Shown here in pieces: positions 12,996 through 20,833 of a stretch of 44,350 nucleotides of DNA. The first letter of the stretch is position 1; each line of letters begins with the position of its first letter. Where the stretch lies: positions 1-44,350 of the forward strand of contig NZ_JAHWGL010000032.1 in NCBI RefSeq assembly GCF_019334315.1, given 5' to 3'. The stretch comes from Hymenobacter profundi (lineage in GTDB: Bacteria > Bacteroidota > Bacteroidia > Cytophagales > Hymenobacteraceae). The notes under the pieces were generated by a model. It saw only the letters and a list, made by a program, of their open reading frames with translations. It made no database searches and had not been told where the DNA came from. A program made the translations under genes and the position numbers.

Positions 12996-15392
12996 TTATA
13001 GCTTCACGGTTAGCTTCTTGCCCGCATAGCGAACCTCTTTGGCGGGTTCGGTGCCCTCGCCTACTCCGGTGCCGTGCTGCTCATCTACCAGTACCACCCG
13101 GAAGGTGCGCTCCTGCGCCATGCCCGGAAACGAGCCGGCGCGGTTTTCTACTGTCAGCTGCCGGGCCTTGTCGTTCCAGCGCAGGCGAATGGTGGCGTAG
13201 GCGCCTTTTTCGTAGTTGTAGTTGTCGTTTTCGTCCTCGTAGAGCATAAACTCGCCATCGGCGCCGGGGTACACGCGGAGTTCCAGCGGCGCATCGGGCT
13301 TCTCGCCGGTGTACTGTTGCAGCGGACCCAGGGGCAGCACGGAGCCAGCGCGCACGTAGAGCGGCATCAGGTCGATGGGGGTGGCGCGCTGCACGGTTTG
13401 CCCGCCGTTGTGGCGCTTGCCCGTCCAGAAATCCACCCAGCTTGTGCCCGCTGGCAGGTATACTTCGGTGTTTTTGATAGTCGAGAAATCGGGTGGTACT
13501 GGTTGGTTTTTGTCGGGTCGGTTTACGTACTGCGCCTCCACTACGGGCCTCACCAGGAAGGCCGGGCCGAACATATACTCCGAGCCCATGTCCACTACCT
13601 TAGGGTCGGTGGGGAAATCCATCAGCAGGGCCCGCATTAGCGTGCCGGCGCGGCTGGTTACGCCCCAGGCGTTAGCGTAGAGGTAGGGCTGCAATCGGTA
13701 GCGCAGGTCGATAAACTTCTTCTGCGCATCAAACGCCCAGCTGCCCTTCTCGCCAAACTGGTAAATCTCGCGGGGCGTATACTCGCCGTGGGCGCGCATC
13801 ATGGGCGTGAAGGCCGCAAACTGCTGCCAGCGCGTAAACAGCTCCTGAAACGCCGGGTCCTGCACGCCCTTCGGATACTCGCCGGACGGGAAAAAGCCGC
13901 CAATGTCGCTGTTCCAGTACGGGAAGCCGGCCAGGCTCAGGCTGAGCGCGGCGGCCGGCTGCTTGGCCAGCACATCCCAGCGCGAGTTCACATCACCCGA
14001 CCATACCATAGTACCATTGCGCTGCTGCCCGGCAAAGGCCGAGCGCGTGAGGATGAACACGCGCTTGGCCTCGCTGGTCTCGCGCTGGTGCTTGTACACG
14101 CCGGTGGTACTCATGAGGGGGTAGGCGTTGCGCACCCGCCGGAAGCTACCCAGCGCCGTTTCGTTGTCGTCGTCGGTATCGAAGGGGGTGAGCTGGTCGG
14201 GCTCGGTGGCATCGAGCCACCAGCCATCCATACCCAGCCGGAAGATGTTCTTATTCAGATAGCTCCAGTAGATGTCGCGGGCCGCGGGGTCGAAGGCGTC
14301 GTAGACTTTCACGTGGGGCGTGCGCGGCCAGGTGATGAAGTCGAAGAGCATGTCCTTGGCGGCAAACTCCTGGTAGGCCTTGGTCTTTTTGCCAAACGAG
14401 GGCCACACCGAAATAATCTGGTGGGCGTGCAGGGCGTGCACCTCATCTACCATGCCCTGCGGATTGGGGAAGCGCGGATTGCCGAACTCCGTGGAGTTCC
14501 AGTAGTCGTTGTCTTCGCTCCAATACTGCCAGTCCTGCACAATGCCATCGAGGGGCACGCCCAGGGCGCGGTATTTCTTCACTACACCCACCGTCTCCTC
14601 CTGACTGCGGTAGCGCTCTTTGCTTTGCCAGAAGCCCAGCGTCCAGCGCGGAAACATAGGGGCTTGCCCGGTGAGGCAGCGGTATTGTGCCACCACGCCA
14701 TCGGCCGTGCCGTTGCCGTTCAGCAGGTAGTAGTCGGCGCAGTCGCCCACCTCCGAATCGAATAATGTACCCTGCTCATTGTCAGCAAACTGGGTGGTGG
14801 AGTAGTTGTCCCAGAACACGCCGTAGCCTTTGCCCGAGTGCAGTACCGGCACGGCAATATCGAGGTTTCGCTGTTTCAGCAGCACCTTCTGGCCGCGGTA
14901 GTTGAGGTGCCCGTCCTGGTGCTGGCCCAACCCGTACACTGCCTCGCCGGGAGCCAGCTGAAATAGCTGCCGCACGCGGTAAGTAGCGGCACCCAGATCC
15001 TGCTTGCTCGTGAAGCGCGAGCCGTTGGCTTTCTCGCTGATCAGCGGCTGCCCTTTAGCGGTAAGAAAACGCACCTGCCCGGTTTTCGGATCGATGCGCA
15101 CCTCGGTACTGGCGCTGCTTAGGCTGATGAGGCCCTTTTTGCTCGCGTACTTCAGTTTGCCCGGCGCGGGCGTTTGTATCACTACCAGACTCTTGCGCTC
15201 GTTTTCTTTGCCCTTCGGAAACTTCACCACCCGCACAATGTCGGGGCTGTAGAATTGCACCCGCACCGTGAGCGAGTCGGTGGAAAGTTGCAGGCCGGTG
15301 GCGGTTTTTTGGTATTGCTGGGCGTGAGCAGCGGGCACCAGCAGCAGGCCGAGCGCCACCGAAAACAGAGGGTGTAGAGTGGATGTAGTCAA
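12996..15392 (-). CDS. GH31 alpha-glycosidase, alpha-xylosidase-like, TTG start
   Basis: Retaining alpha-glycosidase of family GH31. The order is signal peptide (SVALGLLLVPAAHAQ), N-terminal sandwich with VYGLGQHQDG, TIM barrel, and C-terminal sandwich domains including a DUF5110-type end. The nucleophile Asp lies in GWWLDATEPDQ (about 394) and the acid/base Asp in VWSGDVNSRWD (about 467). HVKVYDAFDP and SEYMFGPAFLV resemble the alpha-xylosidase branch, but no PA14 insert is seen. The start is taken as TTG at 15392 because it begins the signal peptide directly; the in-frame ATG at 15512 lies inside the inverted repeat at 15443-15528 and would add 40 non-signal residues. Why an alpha-xylosidase-type enzyme belongs in this locus is open; alpha-glucosidase or alpha-galactosidase activity is possible. 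Confidence 0.9.
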   Translation of the reverse strand: MTTSTLHPLFSVALGLLLVPAAHAQQYQKTATGLQLSTDSLTVRVQFYSPDIVRVVKFPKGKENERKSLVVIQTPAPGKLKYASKKGLISLSSASTEVRIDPKTGQVRFLTAKGQPLISEKANGSRFTSKQDLGAATYRVRQLFQLAPGEAVYGLGQHQDGHLNYRGQKVLLKQRNLDIAVPVLHSGKGYGVFWDNYSTTQFADNEQGTLFDSEVGDCADYYLLNGNGTADGVVAQYRCLTGQAPMFPRWTLGFWQSKERYRSQEETVGVVKKYRALGVPLDGIVQDWQYWSEDNDYWNSTEFGNPRFPNPQGMVDEVHALHAHQIISVWPSFGKKTKAYQEFAAKDMLFDFITWPRTPHVKVYDAFDPAARDIYWSYLNKNIFRLGMDGWWLDATEPDQLTPFDTDDDNETALGSFRRVRNAYPLMSTTGVYKHQRETSEAKRVFILTRSAFAGQQRNGTMVWSGDVNSRWDVLAKQPAAALSLSLAGFPYWNSDIGGFFPSGEYPKGVQDPAFQELFTRWQQFAAFTPMMRAHGEYTPREIYQFGEKGSWAFDAQKKFIDLRYRLQPYLYANAWGVTSRAGTLMRALLMDFPTDPKVVDMGSEYMFGPAFLVRPVVEAQYVNRPDKNQPVPPDFSTIKNTEVYLPAGTSWVDFWTGKRHNGGQTVQRATPIDLMPLYVRAGSVLPLGPLQQYTGEKPDAPLELRVYPGADGEFMLYEDENDNYNYEKGAYATIRLRWNDKARQLTVENRAGSFPGMAQERTFRVVLVDEQHGTGVGEGTEPAKEVRYAGKKLTVKL

Positions 15393-15714
15393 CAGAAAGA
15401 TAGGTTGAGTGTATGATAGAATAGTAGTTCGTGTAAAGCGGTGTGTAGAGACGCATACTTGCGTCTTGTCGTCCGCGCCGCGTTGCCGATGTCGTTCAAC
15501 GATGAGACGCAAGTATGCGTCTCTACACCGCTACCCAAGGTATTATTCCAAACGCGCGACGCCCCACCTACCCCACGGATTCCCACGGCCGCTGAGTAAG
15601 TTATCTATAGTAGGAGCTATAACTAGGCCCGGCTGCTTCCCTAAATATACAGCCGTACCCAAGCCCCCACTAGTAGGAACGCCACGCGTTATGCGGAATA
15701 TTATCTGTTGATTA
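15393..15714. other. Intergenic gap with nested palindrome inside the PUL operon
   Basis: The gap of 322 bp between the DUF2264 stop and the GH31 start is the longest break in the minus-strand arm. It holds the palindromic repeat at 15443-15528 and no convincing gene. It could carry an internal promoter or a transcript end, splitting the arm into susC-to-DUF2264 and GH31-to-GH2 segments. Confidence 0.6.
15443..15528. repeat. Nested inverted repeat, GTAGAGACGC family
   Basis: Two 24-nt arms, GTGTAGAGACGCATACTTGCGTCT-type at 15443-15466 and its exact reverse complement at 15505-15528, are separated by 38 nt. Each arm is itself a small hairpin, because AGACGCA pairs with TGCGTCT inside the arm. 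The whole can therefore fold as one long stem or as two short hairpins. This family is unrelated in sequence to the CATCCTGAGC repeats elsewhere in the window. Confidence 0.85.
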
Positions 15715-17820
15715 TCAATACTTTATGGTTTTATTTTGACCGTTTGCCATGGTCAAAGTGATGATGCCGGATTGAGCGTCGTAATGAATATTTTTCACGG
15801 GTAGCATCTCTTTGTTCGTCCATTTCTCGCCCGATTTTTTCCAGAGCAGCAAGGTGCTGAATACAACGGGGTGGTGGTTGGGCGAGGTGGTGCCCACGGC
15901 ATTGAGCACGGTGCTTTGGATGGCGGCCGGGTGCAGCCCCGTGGCGTCCACCACCTGCGTTTCCGACCACCCGCTGAGCGGCACCAGCGCCAGTTGGTAG
16001 GTACCGTTGTCGATGATGTGCGCCGTGTAGCTCCCTACCTTGCGCGTGCTGAGCCGGATGGTGCCCGCGAGTTTGGGTAGGGCGTAGTGCCCCAGGCGCA
16101 GGTCGGTGGCCGCGGGGCTCTGACTTACGTCTACCCGCAAAATGCCGTTGGGGAGGGGCATTTCGGCCAGGTGCAGCTGCACGTTTTTATCGGTTTCCAG
16201 CACGGCGTCGCGGTAATACACGCCATCCTCAAACTTCTTGAAAGTGTAGAGGCGCAGGGGCTCCCACTTGCCTTGCCGGTTTTTGAACACGTAGTTCATG
16301 GCTACTTCGCCGTTGGGGCCATCGGCCTGCCACGGAAAGGCGCTGTTGTAGCTCAGGCGGTTGTAGTTTTCGTCGCCGCGGTAGGGATCGGAGCTATCCT
16401 GGTGGCAGGGGGCGCGCAACTCAGCAGCGCCCGTGTTGGGGTAGTCGGTCAGGAGGATGTTGGGGCCGGGCTCAAACTTGTTGAACACCGTGCCTTTGGC
16501 TAGGGCCGGGGTAGCCCAGGCGCCTTCGTTTTCGGTGGCGGTCCAGAAAGGCGAGTCGGCGGGCACCAGCAGGCCCAGAAAAGCCTTGGCCATCCAATAC
16601 ACGCTGCCCCGGCAGCTATACGGCTGCACGGCTGGCTCGAAGGATCCGTAGAAGCCCAGCGTGGGCACGTTATCTTCTAGAAAATCGGGGTGTTGTAAAA
16701 ATTGCAGCATAGCCCCCGAGGCAATGCGCCGCATCCAGCCGAAGTTGGTATCGGCGGCGGGGCGCAGGCCCATTAGCGGAAACGGCACCACCGCCGCAAA
16801 GCGGTACGTAATGCTGCGGCCCCACATAATCAGGTGCCCATCGCGCCCAAACTGGTAGGGGTAGGTGTCGCGCAACGGGGCGAAGTTCTCGTTGAGCTTC
16901 GCCGCAATTTCGGGGTAGTGCTGGCGGCCGTAGTACTCGCTCCACAGCCGGCCGTACATCTGAAACGCCCACATGCTGTAGTAGTCGTAGGTAGGCGCGT
17001 CGTTGTACCAGCCCTGGCCATCGTAGTGGGTCAGTTGCTTTTGCAGGTATTCTTCCAGCAGCTTTTTGTTGACCTGGTAGCCGCGACTCTCGAAAAAACT
17101 GAGGATGAAGATGTTGAAGTAGCGCCAGTTTTGGGGTACTGTGGGGCCGTCGCCGTAGCTGAGCATGGTAGCAGCCAGGGCATCTTTGGTAGCCTGGGGC
17201 AGCGGGTCCCACAGTACCTCGGGCGCAGCAAACAGGGCGACGCCCAGCCCCCCAAACTCCACCAGAATCTGGCTGGGGCCGCCGTTTTTGGCGCGGGGCT
17301 GAATGTAGCTGGGGCTTTTCGAATCGACGAGCAGCCCCAGCTGGTGGCGGTAGTAGTTGGCCACCTTCACGCCGTTGAGCGTGAGGTTAGGGTCTTCTTT
17401 CAGCAGCGGCGCGGCCATGAATAGTGTGCGACACAAGCCCTCCAGCTTCTCGGTGGGCACCTGGCCCTCGTTGCGGGGGTAGCTCTTGCCTGGCTCCTTC
17501 GGAAACTGCATGGGGTCGTCGAGCTTCTGCACATAGCTAAATGCGCCGCCGAGCAGGTAGCGGGCCGCATCCTGCCAGTGCCGACGTGTCATGCCGGTGA
17601 ACGGGCTCAGGCGCTTGTCGGGCTGCTTCACCTCAAACGGCGGCAGCTTGGTAGGCGCCGGCGCCACATGCGTATCGAAGTAGGTAGGCGAGGCAGTTTG
17701 TGCCGTCCCAGGGGTAGGCGCTAGCCACCCGCCTACTCCTAGCAAGCCCACAAGGGCAGAGCGAAGGAGTGTAGCAGGAGAAGGTGTAAGCAAGAAGGAG
17801 CGTTGGGTGGAAATGGGCAC
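15715..17820 (-). CDS. DUF2264 protein, GH154-type putative beta-glucuronidase, long form
   Basis: A 701-residue secreted protein with the DUF2264 domain over roughly residues 75-430 (TRRHWQDAARYLLGGAF near its start, SWRYFN-type and DGPxYHxD-like aromatic motifs such as GWYNDAPTYDYYSMWAFQ). From memory, CAZy family GH154 corresponds to DUF2264 and includes a beta-glucuronidase acting on arabinogalactan in gut Bacteroides, so removal of glucuronic acid caps is the best guess. A further C-terminal region of about 270 residues, beta-rich by appearance, has no name I recognise. The start is GTG at 17820, just 3 nt after the GH35 stop, pointing to translational coupling. A shorter DUF2264 protein lacking the C-terminal part is at 31616-32863. 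Domain call is firm; enzyme activity is inferred. Confidence 0.85.
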   Translation of the reverse strand: MPISTQRSFLLTPSPATLLRSALVGLLGVGGWLAPTPGTAQTASPTYFDTHVAPAPTKLPPFEVKQPDKRLSPFTGMTRRHWQDAARYLLGGAFSYVQKLDDPMQFPKEPGKSYPRNEGQVPTEKLEGLCRTLFMAAPLLKEDPNLTLNGVKVANYYRHQLGLLVDSKSPSYIQPRAKNGGPSQILVEFGGLGVALFAAPEVLWDPLPQATKDALAATMLSYGDGPTVPQNWRYFNIFILSFFESRGYQVNKKLLEEYLQKQLTHYDGQGWYNDAPTYDYYSMWAFQMYGRLWSEYYGRQHYPEIAAKLNENFAPLRDTYPYQFGRDGHLIMWGRSITYRFAAVVPFPLMGLRPAADTNFGWMRRIASGAMLQFLQHPDFLEDNVPTLGFYGSFEPAVQPYSCRGSVYWMAKAFLGLLVPADSPFWTATENEGAWATPALAKGTVFNKFEPGPNILLTDYPNTGAAELRAPCHQDSSDPYRGDENYNRLSYNSAFPWQADGPNGEVAMNYVFKNRQGKWEPLRLYTFKKFEDGVYYRDAVLETDKNVQLHLAEMPLPNGILRVDVSQSPAATDLRLGHYALPKLAGTIRLSTRKVGSYTAHIIDNGTYQLALVPLSGWSETQVVDATGLHPAAIQSTVLNAVGTTSPNHHPVVFSTLLLWKKSGEKWTNKEMLPVKNIHYDAQSGIITLTMANGQNKTIKY

Positions 17821-17823
17821 GGA

Positions 17824-19728
17824 TTAGTTGGTCTTGCGGGCTTCACCTTCCGGCTTCAGCACGTTCAGAATGGGTTTGTCGAGGCCGGTGAGCTGGTCTT
17901 GCTCAGGCTTCAGCAGCTCCAGCACTACCACGTCGTTGCGGCCTTTCTTCAGCCACTCGGCCGGCGCGTAGAGGGTTTGCTGAGGGCCGGTTTCCCAGTA
18001 GCGACCCAAGTGGTGGCCGTTCAGCCACACGCTACCCTTGCCCCACTGGCTCATGTCGAGGTAGGTGTCGGCGGGGGTAGCGAGCGTGAAGGAGCCGCGC
18101 CGCAGCACTGGCCCGTTGCCGGCAGAGGCGCGGCTGGCTTTGGTGGCCGGCACTTTTGTAATGTCATCAAACGGCAGCGGGAAATGTTGCCAGCCGGTCA
18201 GCTCCTGGCCCGCAAACGTCACCTGCTCCGTGATGCCCTTGCGGTTCTCCAAGAGGTAGGCGCCAAAGTTGATACGGCCCAGGTTTTCCACCAGAATGTC
18301 CAGCGTAACGGTGCCAGCGGGTAGGGTGATGGTGGCTTCCTGGTGCTCACCCTTGCGGCGGTCCAGCACGGCCACGCGCAGGCCGTTCACCAGCACCACG
18401 GCGTAGTCGCGCAGCTCGGTCAGGCTGAGCACACCCGTGCGGCCGCCCGGCACTTGGGTGCGGTAGAGCACAAAGCCGTAGGGCTGGTGCAGGTCCTCAA
18501 ACGTCTGAGGCTTGGCACTGGCCACGGCCTTGGGTAGCACACTCAGCAGCGGGGTAGCCTGACTCAGACTAACAGCCGGAATGCGGGTAGTGGGTTTGGC
18601 GGCGGGCACCGCGGGCAGCTTGGTCCCGGCGGGCAAGTTCTTCTCTATCACCTGCCGAAAGGCCATGAACTTGGGGGTAGCATTGCCGGCCTCGTCCAGA
18701 GGCGCATCGTAGTCATAGCTGCTGATCTGGGGTTCGTAGCGCGTGCCCTCGCCCTTGTAGTTGGCGCCGTTCATGAAGCCGCGGGTAGTGCCCCCATGAA
18801 ACATATACATGTTGATGCTCACGCCCGCCGCCAACACCGAGTCGAGGCGGCCGGCATACTGCGCGGCGGGCACCGTGTGGTGCGGTGCCCCCCACCAGTC
18901 GAACCACGCGGGGTACCACTCGGCAATGAGGTAGGGGCCTTTGCCCGCGTGGTTGTCACGCACTAGCTTCTTCACCTGGTCGGGCTTGTCGAGGCCGTTC
19001 ACGGCGGGCAGCAGGCCGGGTAGGTGGCCTTTCGCCACGTCGGCGGCTGGGTCGCAGGTGTAGAGCAGCCCATCGAAGCCCGCTTCGCGGAACAGCTTTT
19101 GGTTCTGGGCTAGGTACTCCTTGTCGGCGCCGTAGGAGCCGTATTCGTTTTCCACCTGCACCATTAGCACTGGGCCGCCGTGGTTTACCTGGTAGGGGGC
19201 CAGCTGCTTGGCCACGGCGTTGAGGTAGCGCTTGTAGGCGGCCACGTACTGCGGCTCCTGGCTGCGCACCTTCAGGCCGGCCACGTTTTGCAGCCAGTAG
19301 GGGTAGCCGCCAAATTCCCACTCGGCGCACACGTAGGGGCTGGGCCGTAGCACCACCCACAGGCCCTCTTCCTGGGCCATCTTCACAAAGGCGGCCACAT
19401 CATGGTTGCCGCTGAAATCGTACTTGCCAGGCTCGGGCTCGTGCACGTTCCAGAACACATAGGTGCCAATGGTGTTCAGGCCCATGGCCTTGGCCATGCG
19501 CATGCGCTGGCGCCAGGCCTCGCGCGGCACGCGGGGGTAGTGCATCTCCCCCGAAATCATCTGAAAGGGCTTGCCGTCGAGCAAAAAGTGCTCGTCGCCC
19601 AGCGCAAAGGTGTGCTTAGCGGCAGCGGTGGTAGGGGCAGTTTTCTTTGCAGGCTTGGTTTGCGCCTGCGTGGTGGTAGCAAGCGTGGTGAGGCTAAGGC
19701 CGCCCAGCAGCAGCGCCCGCACAATCAT
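17824..19728 (-). CDS. GH35 beta-galactosidase, secreted
   Basis: Retaining beta-galactosidase of family GH35, likely trimming terminal beta-1,3- or beta-1,6-linked galactose. The TIM barrel begins at FLLDGKPFQMISGEMHYPRV. The acid/base Glu is in QVENEYGSYG (about 195) and the nucleophile Glu in LIAEWYPAWFDWWG (about 270). C-terminal jelly-roll domains follow, with the GSVWLNGHHLGRYWETGPQQ motif near the end. ATG 19728 begins a good signal peptide (MIVRALLLGGLSLTTLATTTQA); a GTG four codons upstream at 19740 would leave only 3 nt to the previous stop and is a real alternative. It lies between the GH43 galactanase-like gene and the long DUF2264 gene in what looks like a tightly packed operon segment. 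Confidence 0.95.
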   Translation of the reverse strand: MIVRALLLGGLSLTTLATTTQAQTKPAKKTAPTTAAAKHTFALGDEHFLLDGKPFQMISGEMHYPRVPREAWRQRMRMAKAMGLNTIGTYVFWNVHEPEPGKYDFSGNHDVAAFVKMAQEEGLWVVLRPSPYVCAEWEFGGYPYWLQNVAGLKVRSQEPQYVAAYKRYLNAVAKQLAPYQVNHGGPVLMVQVENEYGSYGADKEYLAQNQKLFREAGFDGLLYTCDPAADVAKGHLPGLLPAVNGLDKPDQVKKLVRDNHAGKGPYLIAEWYPAWFDWWGAPHHTVPAAQYAGRLDSVLAAGVSINMYMFHGGTTRGFMNGANYKGEGTRYEPQISSYDYDAPLDEAGNATPKFMAFRQVIEKNLPAGTKLPAVPAAKPTTRIPAVSLSQATPLLSVLPKAVASAKPQTFEDLHQPYGFVLYRTQVPGGRTGVLSLTELRDYAVVLVNGLRVAVLDRRKGEHQEATITLPAGTVTLDILVENLGRINFGAYLLENRKGITEQVTFAGQELTGWQHFPLPFDDITKVPATKASRASAGNGPVLRRGSFTLATPADTYLDMSQWGKGSVWLNGHHLGRYWETGPQQTLYAPAEWLKKGRNDVVVLELLKPEQDQLTGLDKPILNVLKPEGEARKTN

Positions 19729-19743
19729 CTGGTTCAGCACGGC

Positions 19744-20778
19744 CTAGAGGGGTTTAGTAGAGGAGTTGTTGAAGAAATTGAGGTTCCACTGGTCCAGCCA
19801 CCCAATGGTAGGCTGACCATCTTTGAACTGTACCGGCAGCCACAGGTAGCGACTGTCTTTCAGGTCTTTGGGGTTCCAACGGTCGGCCATGAAGATGAAG
19901 GCGTCTTTCTTGCCCGCCACCGGCAGCACGTAGGTCGACTGCCCGCCGAAGGTGAGCTTGGCGTTGGGGCCGGTCATGGGGTCGCCCAGGGGTTTCCAGG
20001 GGCCAAAGGGCCGGTCGGCTACATGCAGGGAGGCCTGGTTGGGGTCCCAGCCGGTGCAGCCCGAGGTGATGAGGTAGTATTTGCCGCCGGTTTTGAACAG
20101 GGCCGGCGCCTCCTGGTGCTTGCTAAAGAGCAGCGAGTCCTGGGGGGTAGCCGTCAGGTAGTCGGGCGAGAGGCGGGCCAGACGCAGGTCGTAGTTCTCG
20201 CGAGCCGAGTAGATGTGGTAGGCCGCGCCGTCGTCGTCCACAAACAAGCCCATATCGCGCGACATATTGCCGTTGGGCCGGAAGCTGCTCACGTACCGAA
20301 ACGGGCCGGTGGGCTTGTCGGCTACGGCCACACCGGCGCGGGCGGCTTTGTAGCCCTGGCCCTTCAGCTCCAGGTGAAACCACATCACGTACTTGCCGGT
20401 CTTCTTATTATAGAGGACTTTGGGGCGCTCCATCAGGCAGCTGGCCGCAATGTCGCTCTGCGCATCTTGGCTGGGGGGTAGGGCCACGCCTTCATATTTC
20501 CAATTATAGAGGTCTTTGGAGCTGTACACGTTCACGCCTTCTTCCTGGTGCTGGGCGCGCTTCTCGCCGTACCAATAGTAGGTGTTCCCTACCTGCAACA
20601 CGCCGCCGCCGTGGGCATTGATGCGGTTGCCATCGGTGTCGTACCACAGCTCGCCGGGGCGGAAGGCGGCGGTTTTCGCCTTCGGGACGTTGCCGGACGT
20701 AGCGGGGGCTTGTGCCAGGGTAGTACCCGTGCTCAGCCCCAACCCTACCACAAGAAAAAAGACTTTCTGCATACGCAT
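19744..20778 (-). CDS. GH43 subfamily 24-type exo-beta-1,3-galactanase
   Basis: Probable exo-beta-1,3-galactosidase releasing galactose from the beta-1,3-galactan main chain of arabinogalactan proteins, able to step past side chains. The protein has a signal peptide (FFLVVGLGLSTGTTLAQA) and the subfamily hallmark DTDGNRINAHGGGVL followed by TYYWYGEKR, in place of the usual GH43 first-blade Asp. The residues matching the known fungal subfamily member's catalytic set appear as Glu117 (LMERPKVLY), Glu223 (KHQEAPALF, expected acid) and Gln280 (FGGQSTYVL, proposed unusual base). No carbohydrate-binding module is attached. It is the first enzyme gene after susD, 55 bp downstream with a hairpin in between. 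This is the gene that best defines the PUL's target; the subfamily is assigned by motif memory. Confidence 0.85.
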   Translation of the reverse strand: MRMQKVFFLVVGLGLSTGTTLAQAPATSGNVPKAKTAAFRPGELWYDTDGNRINAHGGGVLQVGNTYYWYGEKRAQHQEEGVNVYSSKDLYNWKYEGVALPPSQDAQSDIAASCLMERPKVLYNKKTGKYVMWFHLELKGQGYKAARAGVAVADKPTGPFRYVSSFRPNGNMSRDMGLFVDDDGAAYHIYSARENYDLRLARLSPDYLTATPQDSLLFSKHQEAPALFKTGGKYYLITSGCTGWDPNQASLHVADRPFGPWKPLGDPMTGPNAKLTFGGQSTYVLPVAGKKDAFIFMADRWNPKDLKDSRYLWLPVQFKDGQPTIGWLDQWNLNFFNNSSTKPL

Positions 20779-20786
20779 AACACTAT

Positions 20787-20814
20787 ACGGCCGACTGCAC
20801 CGGCAGTCGGCCGT
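20787..20814. repeat. Intercistronic hairpin after susD
   Basis: ACGGCCGACTG and CAGTCGGCCGT form a perfect 11-bp stem, extendable by one C-G pair, around a short loop. It fills most of the 55-bp gap between the susD stop and the first enzyme gene. No T-run follows, so partial attenuation or protection of susCD mRNA from 3' decay is more likely than full termination. Confidence 0.75.
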
Positions 20815-20833
20815 CTACCGATGAAGGGTAAGG

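Noticed and set aside
13788..14765. 325-codon plus-strand open frame inside the GH31 gene
   Set aside because: Shadow of the GH31 coding sequence in a GC-rich genome; no signal, domain or plausible start context.
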